Positions 21,455-31,770 are shown, numbered from the stretch's first letter. The stretch: 64,000 nucleotides of DNA from Macrolepiota albuminosa (GCA_027475525.1 JAMWFC010000009.1:186001-250000); one strand, 5' to 3'. Notes: generated by a model not told the origin, from the sequence alone. Made by a program: numbers and translations.

Positions 21455-23889
21455 ATGTCTTTCCGAATTCCAACTCCGCCTCCAGTCCCGTCTCAGGCTG
21501 CTCAAGAAGCCGCCTACGCATACATCGCTAAGGCAAATAATTTCGTTAGGCGCATCGAGGGTGTGGGCGCGGAGGCGCCTTCAAATTTGGTCATCGCGGT
21601 TATGAAGTTATTGGAGCGTTGGTACGAGGTCCGTGTCCTTGGCGTAGGCTGGGATAAGGAGATTGAGGTGCGGGAGTGGTGCCGAGCCCGCTATGTGGAT
21701 AATCGTGGCGCGGAGTGGTTAGCGCCGTTTTCTCGCTTTGTAAGTGCTTTTAGTCTTTGCCGTGTCGCTGGCTGATTAGGTTCCTAGGCGCCTCCTCCTG
21801 TCCCTACCATTGAGGACGAGTTGGAGGATATCCTCTCTGGCGCCTTGCCGATGACGGTAAGCGCTCCCGCACCTGAGTAAGTATCTCTGATTTTTGATTT
21901 CTGACTTAGCTGTGGTCTGATCTGTCTCCCCATAGCAAACAAGAGGTGTTAGCGCCTCTTGCTAATTTGCAGGTGGACGCTGAGATGGCGGCTATCCGCG
22001 AGAGTGTGCTGGAAGAGGCCTCCCGTGACGCCAAGGAGAGGACCAAGGCCTTAGAGGAGCGAGAGGTCGTTGGCGAGACCCTGGTAGCCAGTGAGAGGTC
22101 GCCAATTGCAAGGAGGCAGGTGTCTGGTGGGAAGGATTCCCGCGCCGGTAGTGCCCAGAGCCCAGCACTGCCGGCAAGCACATCGGGCTCTCCGGTCAAG
22201 CCTGGCAAGACTTTAAAGAAGAAGGTAAGTTTGTGCGTTGTTACCGCTGGCGCTTATCGTTTATCCCATTCTAAGTCTCGCAAGGCTGCCGCCCCTCGTT
22301 ACACGGTAAGTTCGTTACGCCAAGGTACTTTCCCTGCTAACCAACCAGTTGACAGGCGCCAACGCAAACTTCCTTTAGCGACGCAGAGCTGAAGGGTTTG
22401 TTGGTGGCAAGACGAGATGAGGCGGTTTTGGATGGAGGAATGGAGGCGGGGGTGGTCTTGCCGGAGATGAAGGACAAGAAGACGGCAAGCCCAGCGGCAA
22501 GGCGGGAGTTCAAGGACTCCCAAGGGGCGGTAAGCACTTTGGCTTTCCTTGCCGCTTTCGTTAACATTCTTGTAGTGCGACAAGTGCTGGGCCGACAACG
22601 ACCCAGAGGGGTGTTGGTACCCCACTGGTGGCCAGCCCTGCTACCGGTGCGGTATGCTTAAACGGGCCTGCACTCTGGACGGCGCTAAGAGTCGCGAACG
22701 CGGTGGAGCTCCCGACGCGGTAGTGGAGCGCACTTTCAAGCGTGCCGTCCTCGTCAAAAGGGCGCGGGAGTTCGTTGAGGGGGAGAGGAAGAAGCAGGCC
22801 GCTGGCGACGCGGCGACGATTAGCAAGAGTTCCCTGGCGCTGCCGACGCGTCAAGGGGACGAGTCTGCAACAGTCGGCAACCGTGGCGCCGGAGAGCGCC
22901 AAGGGACTACGGTCCCTTCAAAACGACAAGTCTCTTCCCCTGCCAAGGGGAAGGGCAAGGCCAAACGTGCGCGGGTGGAGTCTCCTCCCTCTACCCCTGG
23001 AGACGTGGAGATGGAGGAGTTGGAGAAAGCGCTTGCCGCCAGCCGCCTGCCGCCGAGGGACACTGAAGCCGGGCCTAGCAAGTTACTTTCCCCTATCCAC
23101 CTGAGGGGGGTTTCTCTGCCTGCTGCCGATGAGGACGACGCGGTAGTGGACCCGCCGCCAAGGGAAGATCCTCAGGAGGTGGAACCCTCGGCAATGGCAG
23201 CAAGGGGAGCGGGAAGCCCTATGGCTATGGCTGGTGACGAGGACGCGGAGGGGGAGCCAGACGAGACTTTGGCGACCCAGCGCGAAGGTGACGAGGAAGA
23301 GGCCCCCGCCAAGGAGGCGGTAGCGGGAGAGGGTGAGGGAGAGGCATCGGCAAGGGAGGTAGTGGCAGAAGTCGAGGGCGCGGCAGGAGTTGCCAGGGAG
23401 GAGCCAGAGTGGCACTGGCTACCTCCCTACGGTAACGTTGCCCCCTGGGAAGTCTCAGACCCCGAGGACGTTGCCGGGTTGGAGCCCAGGCGTCCCGTGG
23501 TCGCCAGGATTAATCCTGCCTGGACCCCTCAGCCGCAGCCAACGGTTACAGGCGACGCGTTCCACTGGCTGGGACAAGACCTCGTGTACCCGGTGGTGGC
23601 ACTTAACCCGCGGGAGATGCTGGAGAGGTTCTCAAGTAGGGCGGCAACGATGGAGGCAGCAATGGGTCGGGAGCGGGAACGTGTCCGAGGCCAGCTTATG
23701 GCGCTTCGCTTGCGCTATTCCAATTTGGGTCGCAGCTTGCAGGTACTGCGTGATTACCAAGCGGATTGCCAAGCCGCTCTGGATTGGCAAACCGCTAACG
23801 ACATCCTACCTGGCGACCTCTTACCCCTTCGCGATTCTTCCCTCCCACTTTCCGACGCCTCCTTGTCGATGGATGATGTTAGCGATTAA
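21455..23889 (+). CDS. Antisense six-exon gene in the Gypsy element: zinc-cluster-like protein
   Basis: It runs opposite to gag-pol between pol and the 3' LTR. Exons read 21455-21739, 21788-21876, 21936-22224, 22276-22305, 22356-22529 and 22576-23889. All five introns are 46-59 nt with gtaag donors and AG acceptors, and phases agree, giving about 726 aa. The ATG at 22654 lies inside exon 6 and is not the start. Exon 6 opens with a cysteine array (C-x2-C-x8-C-x8-C-x2-C-x6-C; first part CDKCWADNDPEGCWYP) that resembles a fungal Zn(II)2Cys6 cluster with longer spacing. Basic, Ala/Glu-rich and acidic disordered stretches follow, then a probable coiled coil near the C-terminus (MLERFSSRAATMEAAMGRE). 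DNA or nucleic-acid binding is inferred from the cysteines only. It resembles no Env or Gag that I know. Confidence 0.7.
22576..22680 (+). other. Six-cysteine zinc-cluster-like motif
   Basis: The first codons of exon 6 of the antisense gene encode six cysteines in the order CxxC, C, CxxC, C with spacings 2-8-8-2-6, followed by basic residues (GAKSRERGG). Zn(II)2Cys6 regulators use C-x2-C-x6-C-x5-12-C-x2-C-x6-8-C and usually contact CGG triplets. The third spacing here is longer than standard, so a related but distinct cluster is possible. Confidence 0.6.
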
Positions 23890-24320
23890 ACGGACCTTAG
23901 CGTAGATAGGCCGTTTGTACATATATTTTTGTTGGCGCCTCAACTTCTTTATATAATTTTGGTGTTTCCCTACCGAGTGGAGGAATTGAGTCCAATAATC
24001 TGAGTTAGCGTAGCGGCAGAGCGCAAGGAAAGTATAACAGAGAGAAAGCAAGCGGTAAGTATTCTGAGGTAGGTATTAGCAAGAACAGTAATATGTGAGG
24101 GACTTAGACAAATTTTGAGGAAAAGGGAAACGCTCAGTAAATCATCATAGCGAAAAACCCTTGGCGAGAGTTGCGCAATGCGCTAAGCGTTGGCGACACG
24201 CTAGCGCTGCGACTTGACTACGTAAGGAATTGTCTGTGGAATATAGTACAGTAAGTATCGGCAAGAAAGATAAGTAAGATAAGTAATAGAAAGAAAGAGC
24301 TTATCAATATATATTCTTTT
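23890..24320. other. Intergenic segment between antisense gene and pol
   Basis: This is a convergent 3' region of the Gypsy element with no open frame of note. It is AT-richer than the coding parts yet still contains several motifs of the CG[CG][CT]AA class. Confidence 0.6.
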
Positions 24321-27300
24321 CTAATCTGGTTCTTCTTCTTCAACTAGAGTCGGTAAGTCCTCATCGTCCAGTAATTCTGTTTCTTCAAGTTCCCTAAGTT
24401 TGGCGGTGTCGATATCTAGCGCTTCAAGCGGCAAGTCAATGTGTTCTCTGGCGAGATACGGCAATAGGCGAAAAGCGGCAACAGGTCGATGTAGTACTGA
24501 ACCATCTAATTCACAGAGCACGTAAGCGCCTCCACGGTTACGAGAGATAACTACCAAAGGTCCTAGATAGCGAGGGCGCATTTTCTTGTTGTATGAAGTT
24601 TCGATTTTGGAGTTACGCATAAGCACTAGCGCTCCTCTCGGGAAGTTGTAATCTTTGATGGTAGCGCTATGCTCGGTTTCGAATCGTAGGGCTGCTTGGC
24701 GACGGGCGCTAAAGACTACCTCGTGGAGTCGCTCTAAATCTTCTTTCCTTCGTTGGAGGTCAATAGCTCGTCTGGCGATAAGATCGGTAGTCGCTAAGAT
24801 GCTATTGGGTGCTGGCTGAAGGTAGGTCGCTTCTATGATGTCGGCAGGGAGTAAAGGATGGGTGCCAGTAGCCGCGTAATAGGGAGAACAACCCATGCGC
24901 TTACGAATGGTAACTCTTTCCGACCAAAATACTGAATAAGTCGCTTCACTCCAACGAGACTCGTCGCCATCGACTGCCTTGAAAAGCGCTTGCCGAACGT
25001 CAAAGTGTGGTCTTTCCACCAGGCCATTGGCGCGCTTGTTGTAGCCAGATACTCGAATGTGGTGAATGTTGTATTTCTTGGCGAGGTATGTTAGCGCTTT
25101 GATGATGGGCGCACCGTTATCCGTGACGATTTCTCTTAGCGCTCCCCAACGGCAAATGACATCCTCAAATAGCCACTTTGCGACCGCATCGGTATTTTCT
25201 CTTTGAAGCATTCGAAATTCAGGCCAGTGGATTAGCGAGCAACGACCTTGAATGATGTACTTGTAGCGACCAGATTTGGGCATGTGCATGGTATCGACGT
25301 AGATTTTGCTGAAGAGGGGAGCTGGCGTTGCAACGGTTGGCGGTATGAGCACTTGGCGTGTCTGTTGGATTTGGCAGAGGTGGCAAGTCCTGATGTACCA
25401 GGCGATGTCGGCGCTAGCGTGTGGCCACCAGAATCGTTCTAGCAGAGAAGCTCGAGTAGCGTACAGACCTCTATGTCCTAGCTCGTCATGCATAGCGCGC
25501 AAGACTCGTAAGCGACTTTCTGGCTTGATGATCAGCTTGTGAGCGCCATCTCGATTTCGTCGCCAAAGTCGGCTGTCGGTAAAGAAGAAGCGGGTAGCAT
25601 AGCGGATAAAGGTAGCGTATTGTTCGTCGGTAAGGCCTGTGGGTCGCTTAAGGTCTTGTAGCCATTGTTCAACTATTAACAGACGACTGTCCTCTGCCTT
25701 TGCCTTGGCGGATCGGGGAACGGCATCGTAGGTCAGGTTTTTGCTGTCTTCTCTTAGCGACTGGGGTTCCTGTACGACTTTTACTGGAGGCGAATTTTGA
25801 CTGAAAATGCTTGCCGTGTAGAATGTGAGGGGTGCGCTAAAGGTCTCGGGGCGGTAAGGGACAATGGGATGTAGAAGGATGCTGGCAGACTGTTGCCGTC
25901 GTAGTAAGGGAATTGGCTGTTGAATAAGGTGTACGAAACCATGTAGTCGGTCGATCCAGTCCTCGAAATCGCTATCAGCCTGTGGGTCCACTGCCGGGTC
26001 GCCAGGCTGCCGTGGTCGCCTAGAGAGTCCATCTGGTCCGTGGAAAGAGCTCTTGACGTGTACCAACTCAAAGTGAAACATAAGGATAGCGACTACCCAC
26101 CGATTCATGCTAGCGGATGGCTGGATGTTGGGATTCTGCAGCATGCCTTTGATGTACCTAGCGTCGACTTCAACAATAAGGTTGCGCACGCCAATCAAAT
26201 ACATCTTTAGCGACCGGAAGGTTTTGAAAAGCCCATAGAGCTCTAGCTTAGGCTGACTGTAGCGAGATTCCCGGTCGTTTAGCGTGATGGACCCAAAGCG
26301 GTTGTAGCGTCGCTGTTTCCGATTGTCGCTAAGGCACTGGCACAGGAAGTAACCAACGGCAATGTACGAGGTATCCACCGCCAAGATAACAGGGTCGGCA
26401 GAGCTATAGTCGATGGGGACTAGGGGCTTGGCGTCTTGCAAGGCTTTTACCAAGTCTCGTTGTGCGGTAACCTGGTCTGGCCCAAATTCGAAGGGCTCGT
26501 TGGCGCGGGTGAGTCGGTTAAGGGCGTGTGCGCGATGGGCAAAGTTTTTGACGAATATCCTAAGAACGCCAACGGTGCCAAGAAAGGCGCGAACTTCAGA
26601 TAAGTCGCGGCAAGGACCCCAGCGCTCTAGGAGTGCTAGGCGAGACTCGTCGGGAACGCGTCCGTCGGGAGTGCAGATGTGACCAAGTATTTTGAACCTC
26701 GGCGCGCAAAGGAGGAGTTTGTGACCGCTAAACGTACCACCGCTATACTTCATTCGTTGTAGGACTCGATTGAGCAGTTGGAAAAAGTCCCATAGCGCTA
26801 AGCGAATGTTGGAGTTGTCGGGATGGGTTGCCGGCAAACCGTTCACGAGTCGCCAGTCTTTGGGGCCTTTGACGCCAACGTCGTCGATGAAGCTAAGGAC
26901 GTTATGCGGTATCTCGGGTTGGAGGATGAAAGTGATGTCGTCGTGGAATATAGGGACTGAGTTTGTCCAGCCCATCGGTAAGGTGACTAGGCGCAAGGCG
27001 CCAAACGGAGTTTGAAAGGTGGTGAGGTCACGGGAAGAGGGGTGTATTAAGCGTTCATCGTAGCCAACGTAGAGATCAAGGGTGGCGCCACAGATACGCC
27101 CGGCAAAGGACTCGGCAACGTGATCAGGGAAAGGCGGTACGCCAGAGTGTCGTATGGTTACTCTATTCAGCGGCTCAAGACTGTGGACTATGCGTAGATT
27201 GCCGTTCTTCTTGAGGACGCAGAACCAACGGGAGCGGTAAGAACTATTGGAGGGCTCGTAGACGCCAGCCTGTATCTTGGTCCTAATGATTTGGCAGACC

Positions 27301-28147
27301 TCGGCTTCAATTCCAGGCGGTAACGGTCGGTTGTGCTCAGTCCACGGTACGTGAGGAATGGTCGGGATGACGACTGGCGGGAAGAAATCCGTACGTAGGC
27401 TGCCGCGTTCTGAGTCCTCCCAAGCAAAGGCTTTATCCTGCTTAGCGACACTGGCGGGAAGAAATCCGTACGTAGGCTGCCGCGTTCTGAGTCCTCCCAA
27501 GCAAAGGCTTTATCCTGCTTAGCGATGAGATCGGTAAGGACATTCAACTCATCTTTGGTCAAAAATCCTGTGTCGTGCTCCTTGGCGAACTGCTGCTGGC
27601 GCTCCGTGGTAAAACGTCCTGTGGGCTGAAAAGGTGGCGGATTCGGTGATAAGGTCGGTATGTCGGCAAGAGGGTCGCCAATGATCTGGCGCTCGATTCT
27701 GAAAGTCTCGGGAGAGTGCGTAGCGACGGGTTTTGTTTTAAGCGCAACTGGCTTATATTTCTTTTTAACTTGTACCCCTTTCCTTTTGGGAGCGTTAGCC
27801 TGGTTATAAACAGAGGTGGAAAGGGGAACTGTAGCCTGAGGAGCGGCAAGTCCAAGAACGGCAGGGGACGAGGCTCCGGGAAGAGTGGTGAGATAAGTAT
27901 CGGTAGACGCTATATTTTGAAAAGATTCGGAAGCGGTAAGGTACAAGTAGGCAAGAGAGGAGTTGGCAATATTTTGATTTTTCTGGGAAATCTCTGCGTC
28001 GGTAGCAGGTAAAGTAGTTAAAACGTCTTGGTCAAGAAAAGCAGTAGACATAACAGTTACAAGACCAGTTGAATGGTCATATTCCAGCGTTAGCGCTACA
28101 TCTCCGTGATCGTCGCCAATCACCTCCTCGATGGTCTGTGAAAACAC
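24321..28147 (-). CDS. pol: Gypsy Pol: reverse transcriptase, RNase H, integrase
   Basis: Read from 28147 down to 24321, it is split into two frames only by the 77-bp duplication at 27373-27526. With one copy removed the frame is continuous and encodes about 1249 aa. The N-terminal quarter has no clear domain. RT follows with LDLYVGYDERL and the catalytic FIDDVGV (a FIDD variant of YxDD). RNase H begins near VILAVDTSY. The integrase has an HHCC finger (HDELGHRG...CHLCQ) and a D-D-E core seen as VDTMHMP, VTDNGAP and the E of NGLVERPHF. A GPY/F-like module (RYLGPLVV) is near the C-terminus; I see no chromodomain. The start overlaps the gag ORF end by 28 nt in the -1 frame, so -1 frameshifting or reinitiation would be needed for expression. 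Confidence 0.92.
27373..27526. repeat. 77-bp tandem direct duplication (assembly junction) inside pol
   Basis: Copies start at 27373 and 27450. The peptide KAFAWEDSERGSLRTDFFPP appears in both flanking frames. Because 77 is not a multiple of three, the duplication shifts the frame and makes pol look broken. Confidence 0.92.
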
Positions 28148-30432
28148 CGATGGGGAGGCTCGTTGGCGTGCTGGTCGGTAAACTCCGGGGGCTTAGCGCA
28201 GGCGCCTTTTCGTTGTCCCCTAGGGAACGTTGGCACCGTTCGTCGGATTCCGGAATTGGGGTCGCTAATTGTGAGGGTCGTTTCCTCGTCGGTAACTGTT
28301 TTGACGACTGATCGCGCCAAGACGTCGAAAGGTCTGCCGAGTAGTAAGTCGTAAGCCGGGGAACGTAAAATGTGGATTTGAAGATAAAACGTAATGTCGC
28401 CAAGGGTGCACGGCACATTCTTGGCGAGGCCGAGGGATCTGTCCACGGTACCGTTAGCGCTCTGCATGTTTAGTATAACCGTAGGGTCGTAAATGAGGCC
28501 TAGATCGTTAGCGACTTCTGCTGCCATAGAAATAATCTGAGACCCGCTATCCACGATTGCCTCTACTTCGTGCTTGTTGTCTACGGTTAGCGCTACCGAG
28601 CGGATAGCGTGCGATTCTTGAGCGACGGTAAGGATTGCTGGGTCTTCTTCATGGTCTACCGACCTAAGGTAGGTCTCCACTGGATCCACAGAGGTGGCGT
28701 TAGCGATGGTGTCGGCAGGAGATTCTTCAGCGTCCAGCGAGTCGACGGTAACAGAAAAACCAGGGAGCGCATCGTCGAGTTCATCAACCTCGGCAACAGC
28801 TGTCGCCAAGGGTCGTCGGGGAGTGACTGCCGTTTTGACTTGGTTGCGAACGTCGGGAGCAATACTACAAAGTTCTTCTACTGACAAGGTGACGTGGGTT
28901 TTCATGATGCGGTTAAAAACGTGGTTCGATTTTTCGATGTCGAAAATTGGCGCAGTAGGTCGGTAGCCACCCTCAGGACGTTTCTCGGGAGCGGCAAAGT
29001 TTCGTTGTGCGGGAGCGTGATAACGGTCGGGAATCCCTGAATAGGGATGGAGAGGCGGCAAAGGCGGTTCGGGAGCGGTAGCGGACGACGATGGTTCTGG
29101 AGCAGTATCAGGGGTAGTGGCAGGAGGTGCGGCAGGAGCAGGTGTCGGTAACTTGCTAGCGGGAGGCATTGGCTTGTATCCTTTAAGAGGTTGTTTAGGC
29201 TGCTTAACTTCAACCCCATCAAACACCTGATTCTTAAGCAAATCCAGCTCCTGTTGGAGCTTGGCGATACGTTCTTCCCGCGAGAAAGTAGGATGGTCGC
29301 CAACGCTGTCGAAGTGTAGGACCTCGTGAATCATCTGCTGTTGGGTCGCCTGTTCGGGGTCGGGGTTGGCGTTGCCAGATAGCGTGCCGGTAACGATTTG
29401 TCCTGGATTGCGCCTATGCCATTCATCAACTCGCTCCTGGAAGGACTTCTTGTCTGGGTAGTTGGGAATGATGGCGCCAGTAGTGAGAACTATCTTGCCG
29501 TCGATAGCCCGTCGAATTCTACCTTGCCGAATGTAATTCTCGAGGGTAGCGCAGCGTCCTCTAGTCATGGTGTGGCCAATTTCCCCACAGAAGTGGCAAG
29601 GGCCAGGTGCGGGTACGTTAGCGGGTCGGTTAGCAGTCAGGTTGGTGGTAATCATGGTTTCGATGCGTGTCATAGCGGAAGCAACAGCCGCGGTAATAGC
29701 AGCATTGAGCTCCTCCTTCTTAACGAAGTCGGCAGCGGGAGGTGGGATGGGAATAATACCGTTAGTTCGCTCAGGGGGTGGGCTCGTCCTAGCGCGCTGC
29801 AGTCCAACGCCAGTGTCCGTTCCCTTGAGAACCCATTTACCGGCTTCAAAGACGTCGGCAACGTTATAGGGCTCGTCTGGGTGATGGGCCTGATGAACTA
29901 TCTCTAGGCGACGAGCAATACGAGTCCAAAGCGAAGTCGGGATGCCTTGTTGGAATAGGCGACGCTCCTCGTTAATATAGAGCTTGCCGTTCTGCAGAAG
30001 CCACCTAGCGATTTTCTGGAACTCGCGGTAATACGTAGAGAATGCGCCAAGCGACGATGTGCCACTGTCGAAGGATTCCTGAACTAGTTTCTGGAGCTCG
30101 TTTACCGTGTATCGGGTAGCCTCCTCGGCGCCAGGGTACAGCTGGATCACTGCCGTCTTCCAGTCCTCATACGAAGCGCCTTGGGCTGGAGCTGGCGGGG
30201 CGGCAGGAACAAAGGCGGCAAACTCGGTAAGACCTGTCCACGTCTCTGCCATGTCATATGATACGTATCTTGCCGCGTACTCCTTCATCTGCGTGTGGTC
30301 GGTAATGTTACAATCCCTGAATAAATACTCCAACTCCTTAAAATACTGGGAGAGCTCCCGTGGCTTGGTCTCGTCCCATTTTGGTGCCGAGAAGTGGTTG
30401 CGTGGCGGCATGCGTTGGACTTGTTGTTCCAT
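28120..30432 (-). CDS. gag: Gypsy Gag with C-terminal aspartic protease
   Basis: The first in-frame ATG is at 30432, giving about 770 aa to the stop at 28120. The same frame stays open upstream to about 30786 without an ATG, so a non-AUG start or a spliced 5' exon is possible. The capsid-like part (about residues 20-230) includes RELSQYFKELEYLF and EERRLFQQGIPTSLW. A zinc knuckle CHFCGEIGHTMTRGRC has spacing C-x2-C-x4-H-x6-C, two residues longer than the canonical last gap. Proline-rich linkers follow. The protease has the catalytic AIVDSGSQI (DSG) and the flap-side ILRSPAYDLLLGRPF. The 28-nt overlap with pol is in -1 phase. Confidence 0.92.
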   Translation of the reverse strand: MEQQVQRMPPRNHFSAPKWDETKPRELSQYFKELEYLFRDCNITDHTQMKEYAARYVSYDMAETWTGLTEFAAFVPAAPPAPAQGASYEDWKTAVIQLYPGAEEATRYTVNELQKLVQESFDSGTSSLGAFSTYYREFQKIARWLLQNGKLYINEERRLFQQGIPTSLWTRIARRLEIVHQAHHPDEPYNVADVFEAGKWVLKGTDTGVGLQRARTSPPPERTNGIIPIPPPAADFVKKEELNAAITAAVASAMTRIETMITTNLTANRPANVPAPGPCHFCGEIGHTMTRGRCATLENYIRQGRIRRAIDGKIVLTTGAIIPNYPDKKSFQERVDEWHRRNPGQIVTGTLSGNANPDPEQATQQQMIHEVLHFDSVGDHPTFSREERIAKLQQELDLLKNQVFDGVEVKQPKQPLKGYKPMPPASKLPTPAPAAPPATTPDTAPEPSSSATAPEPPLPPLHPYSGIPDRYHAPAQRNFAAPEKRPEGGYRPTAPIFDIEKSNHVFNRIMKTHVTLSVEELCSIAPDVRNQVKTAVTPRRPLATAVAEVDELDDALPGFSVTVDSLDAEESPADTIANATSVDPVETYLRSVDHEEDPAILTVAQESHAIRSVALTVDNKHEVEAIVDSGSQIISMAAEVANDLGLIYDPTVILNMQSANGTVDRSLGLAKNVPCTLGDITFYLQIHILRSPAYDLLLGRPFDVLARSVVKTVTDEETTLTISDPNSGIRRTVPTFPRGQRKGACAKPPEFTDQHANEPPHRCFHRPSRR

Positions 30433-30786
30433 GGCGACGGTGGTAACGAGTTCGGTTAGCGGTAGTGGGGAAGGAGTTCTAGGTATTGGCGACGGGGTAA
30501 GAGAAATGGCAAATTGAGAAAGCGGTGTTAGAGGAGTGATGGGGGTAACTGATTGCGGCAAAGTAAAGGGCGACGCTAAGGGGTCGTCGGCACTATAATC
30601 GAGGGAATGCGGGAAGAGATCAGGAAAAGCGTCTACAGTGGCGTTCTGTAGTTCCTGGGCTAGAGAGAGACCCGGTAAGGCACCAGGTGGTTGTGGAGTT
30701 GATGGGTGGGAAGGAGCTATGCCTTCTGCCGACTGGTTTAGCAGGCGGCGCCTACGCTGGAGACGGGTTTCTGGCGGAATTCTGCC
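30433..30786 (-). other. ATG-less open extension upstream of gag
   Basis: The gag frame remains open for about 118 codons upstream of its first ATG and begins directly after the PBS region. The peptide has coding-like composition (PSHPSTPQPPGALPG; FPDLFPHSLDYSADD). Either translation starts at a non-AUG codon or a leader intron joins an upstream start. Confidence 0.5.
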
Positions 30787-30794
30787 CTAGAGAT

Positions 30795-30812
30795 CCCTCG
30801 CGGTGGGCTCCA
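30795..30812 (-). promoter_or_regulatory. Primer-binding site of the Gypsy element
   Basis: Three nucleotides inside the 5' LTR, the minus strand reads TGGAGCCCACCGCGAGGG. It starts with the TGG expected to pair with the CCA end of a tRNA primer. I cannot name the tRNA isotype. The first eleven bases recur as the putative PBS of the TRIM-like element at 41.4-41.9 kb. Confidence 0.75.
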
Positions 30813-30815
30813 ATT

Positions 30816-31766
30816 TGATGACGCCCAAAGTTTTGGTCAGCAACAAATGTAGCAGTAGTGTTACCGGACCAAGAGCTTGCGTTGGGCGCGCTAAAAGTAA
30901 TATGAGGAGTCCCGGGCAGGTCCCAGAGAACGCGCCTAAGAAAATGAGAAAAGTCGGTAACGGGGTCGGCAAGTGTCAAGCGCTAAGGTAAAGCGCCTAA
31001 GGAAATGCGGTAAGTGAAGACGGCAAGGGTGAGCGGCAAGAGCACGATAAGCTTAGCGAAGTTCTAAGCGTCGATAATGCCTGCCGTAGTTGCAAGGCGC
31101 GAGTATGTCGAGTGTTGGCGAGCGTCTGCAACTGCCGATGAGTTTGACGTTGCCGACCGTAGCGTAAATGAGCTCTTGAGCGTAAGGGAGACTGAGGAAA
31201 GGGGAGTAAACTGTGGTCTATTGTTCTGATCATGGATGTACAAGTCGGTAAGTAATATATATACTACAAGGAGTTCACCGTCGCCAGTGACCAACCATCG
31301 CCAAAGTGCGGTAAACTGGAAAATTTCATAGGGGTAGCTCCAACGGTTTCCGATCCCTACCGTCCTTTGAGGACCCTTGGCGCCACCAGGCGGCAGATCG
31401 CGGTGCTAAACCATCAATCCATCACCCTTCTGTCTGTCAGAACACCTAAGCGACGTTGGGCGCCAAATCGAGACGGTAAGCGGTGTCAGACGCCAAGGTC
31501 AAACGCTAAGCTGTCCATCAGTTTTTGATAGATCATCAAGCTTCTCGCTAAGCGCTGTCGTCAGTGACTGATGCCATCTGTCAGTTGTCATTCCTGCTGC
31601 CGTCGGCGCTATCATTGATTGGATCTGCTTCTTGCCGTGCGCGGCCGTCAGAAATGGCTTAAAATAGGTAGAACGCGTGCGCTAAGTTCGGGACGAGTGC
31701 GGCAAGGTTTCCGGAGCCGGTGCCGAGCCTGCCGTTGATGCGCCTAACCTGTATAGGGTCCTATCA
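30816..31766 (-). repeat. Gypsy 5' LTR (951 bp)
   Basis: It has the same length and ends as the 3' LTR. On reading I find 23 CG[CG][CT]AA motifs (both strands) in this LTR against about two expected by chance. The Pol II promoter start is not obvious. Confidence 0.95.
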
Positions 31767-31770
31767 ACGC

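Larger units (their letters stand above)
20335..31766 (-). mobile_element. Full-length Ty3/Gypsy LTR retrotransposon (11.4 kb)
   Basis: Two 951-bp LTRs (20335-21285 and 30816-31766) flank a minus-strand Gag-protease and a RT/RNaseH/integrase ORF. The internal order PR-RT-RH-IN defines Ty3/Gypsy. A primer-binding site lies 3 nt inside the 5' LTR and a polypurine tract abuts the 3' LTR. The target duplication is ACGC (20331-20334 and 31767-31770). I found only two LTR mismatches (around 20577/31058 and 21036/31516), so insertion is recent. Unusual points are a six-exon antisense gene between pol and the 3' LTR, and a dense CG[CG][CT]AA motif over all parts. Apart from the assembly-made frameshift at 27373-27526 the element looks potentially autonomous. 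Confidence 0.95.

Noticed and set aside
22654..23889. 411-aa single-exon protein starting at 22654
   Set aside because: Its ATG lies within the cysteine cluster; the reading frame extends upstream through five clean introns.
24321..27500. Ancient inactivation of the Gypsy element because pol is split
   Set aside because: The split coincides exactly with an assembly duplication, and the LTRs are nearly identical.
29398..29907. 169-aa plus-strand frame in the Gypsy gag region
   Set aside because: It is a shadow of the gag frame on the opposite strand; unlike the antisense gene at 21.5-23.9 kb it has no splice structure or motif.
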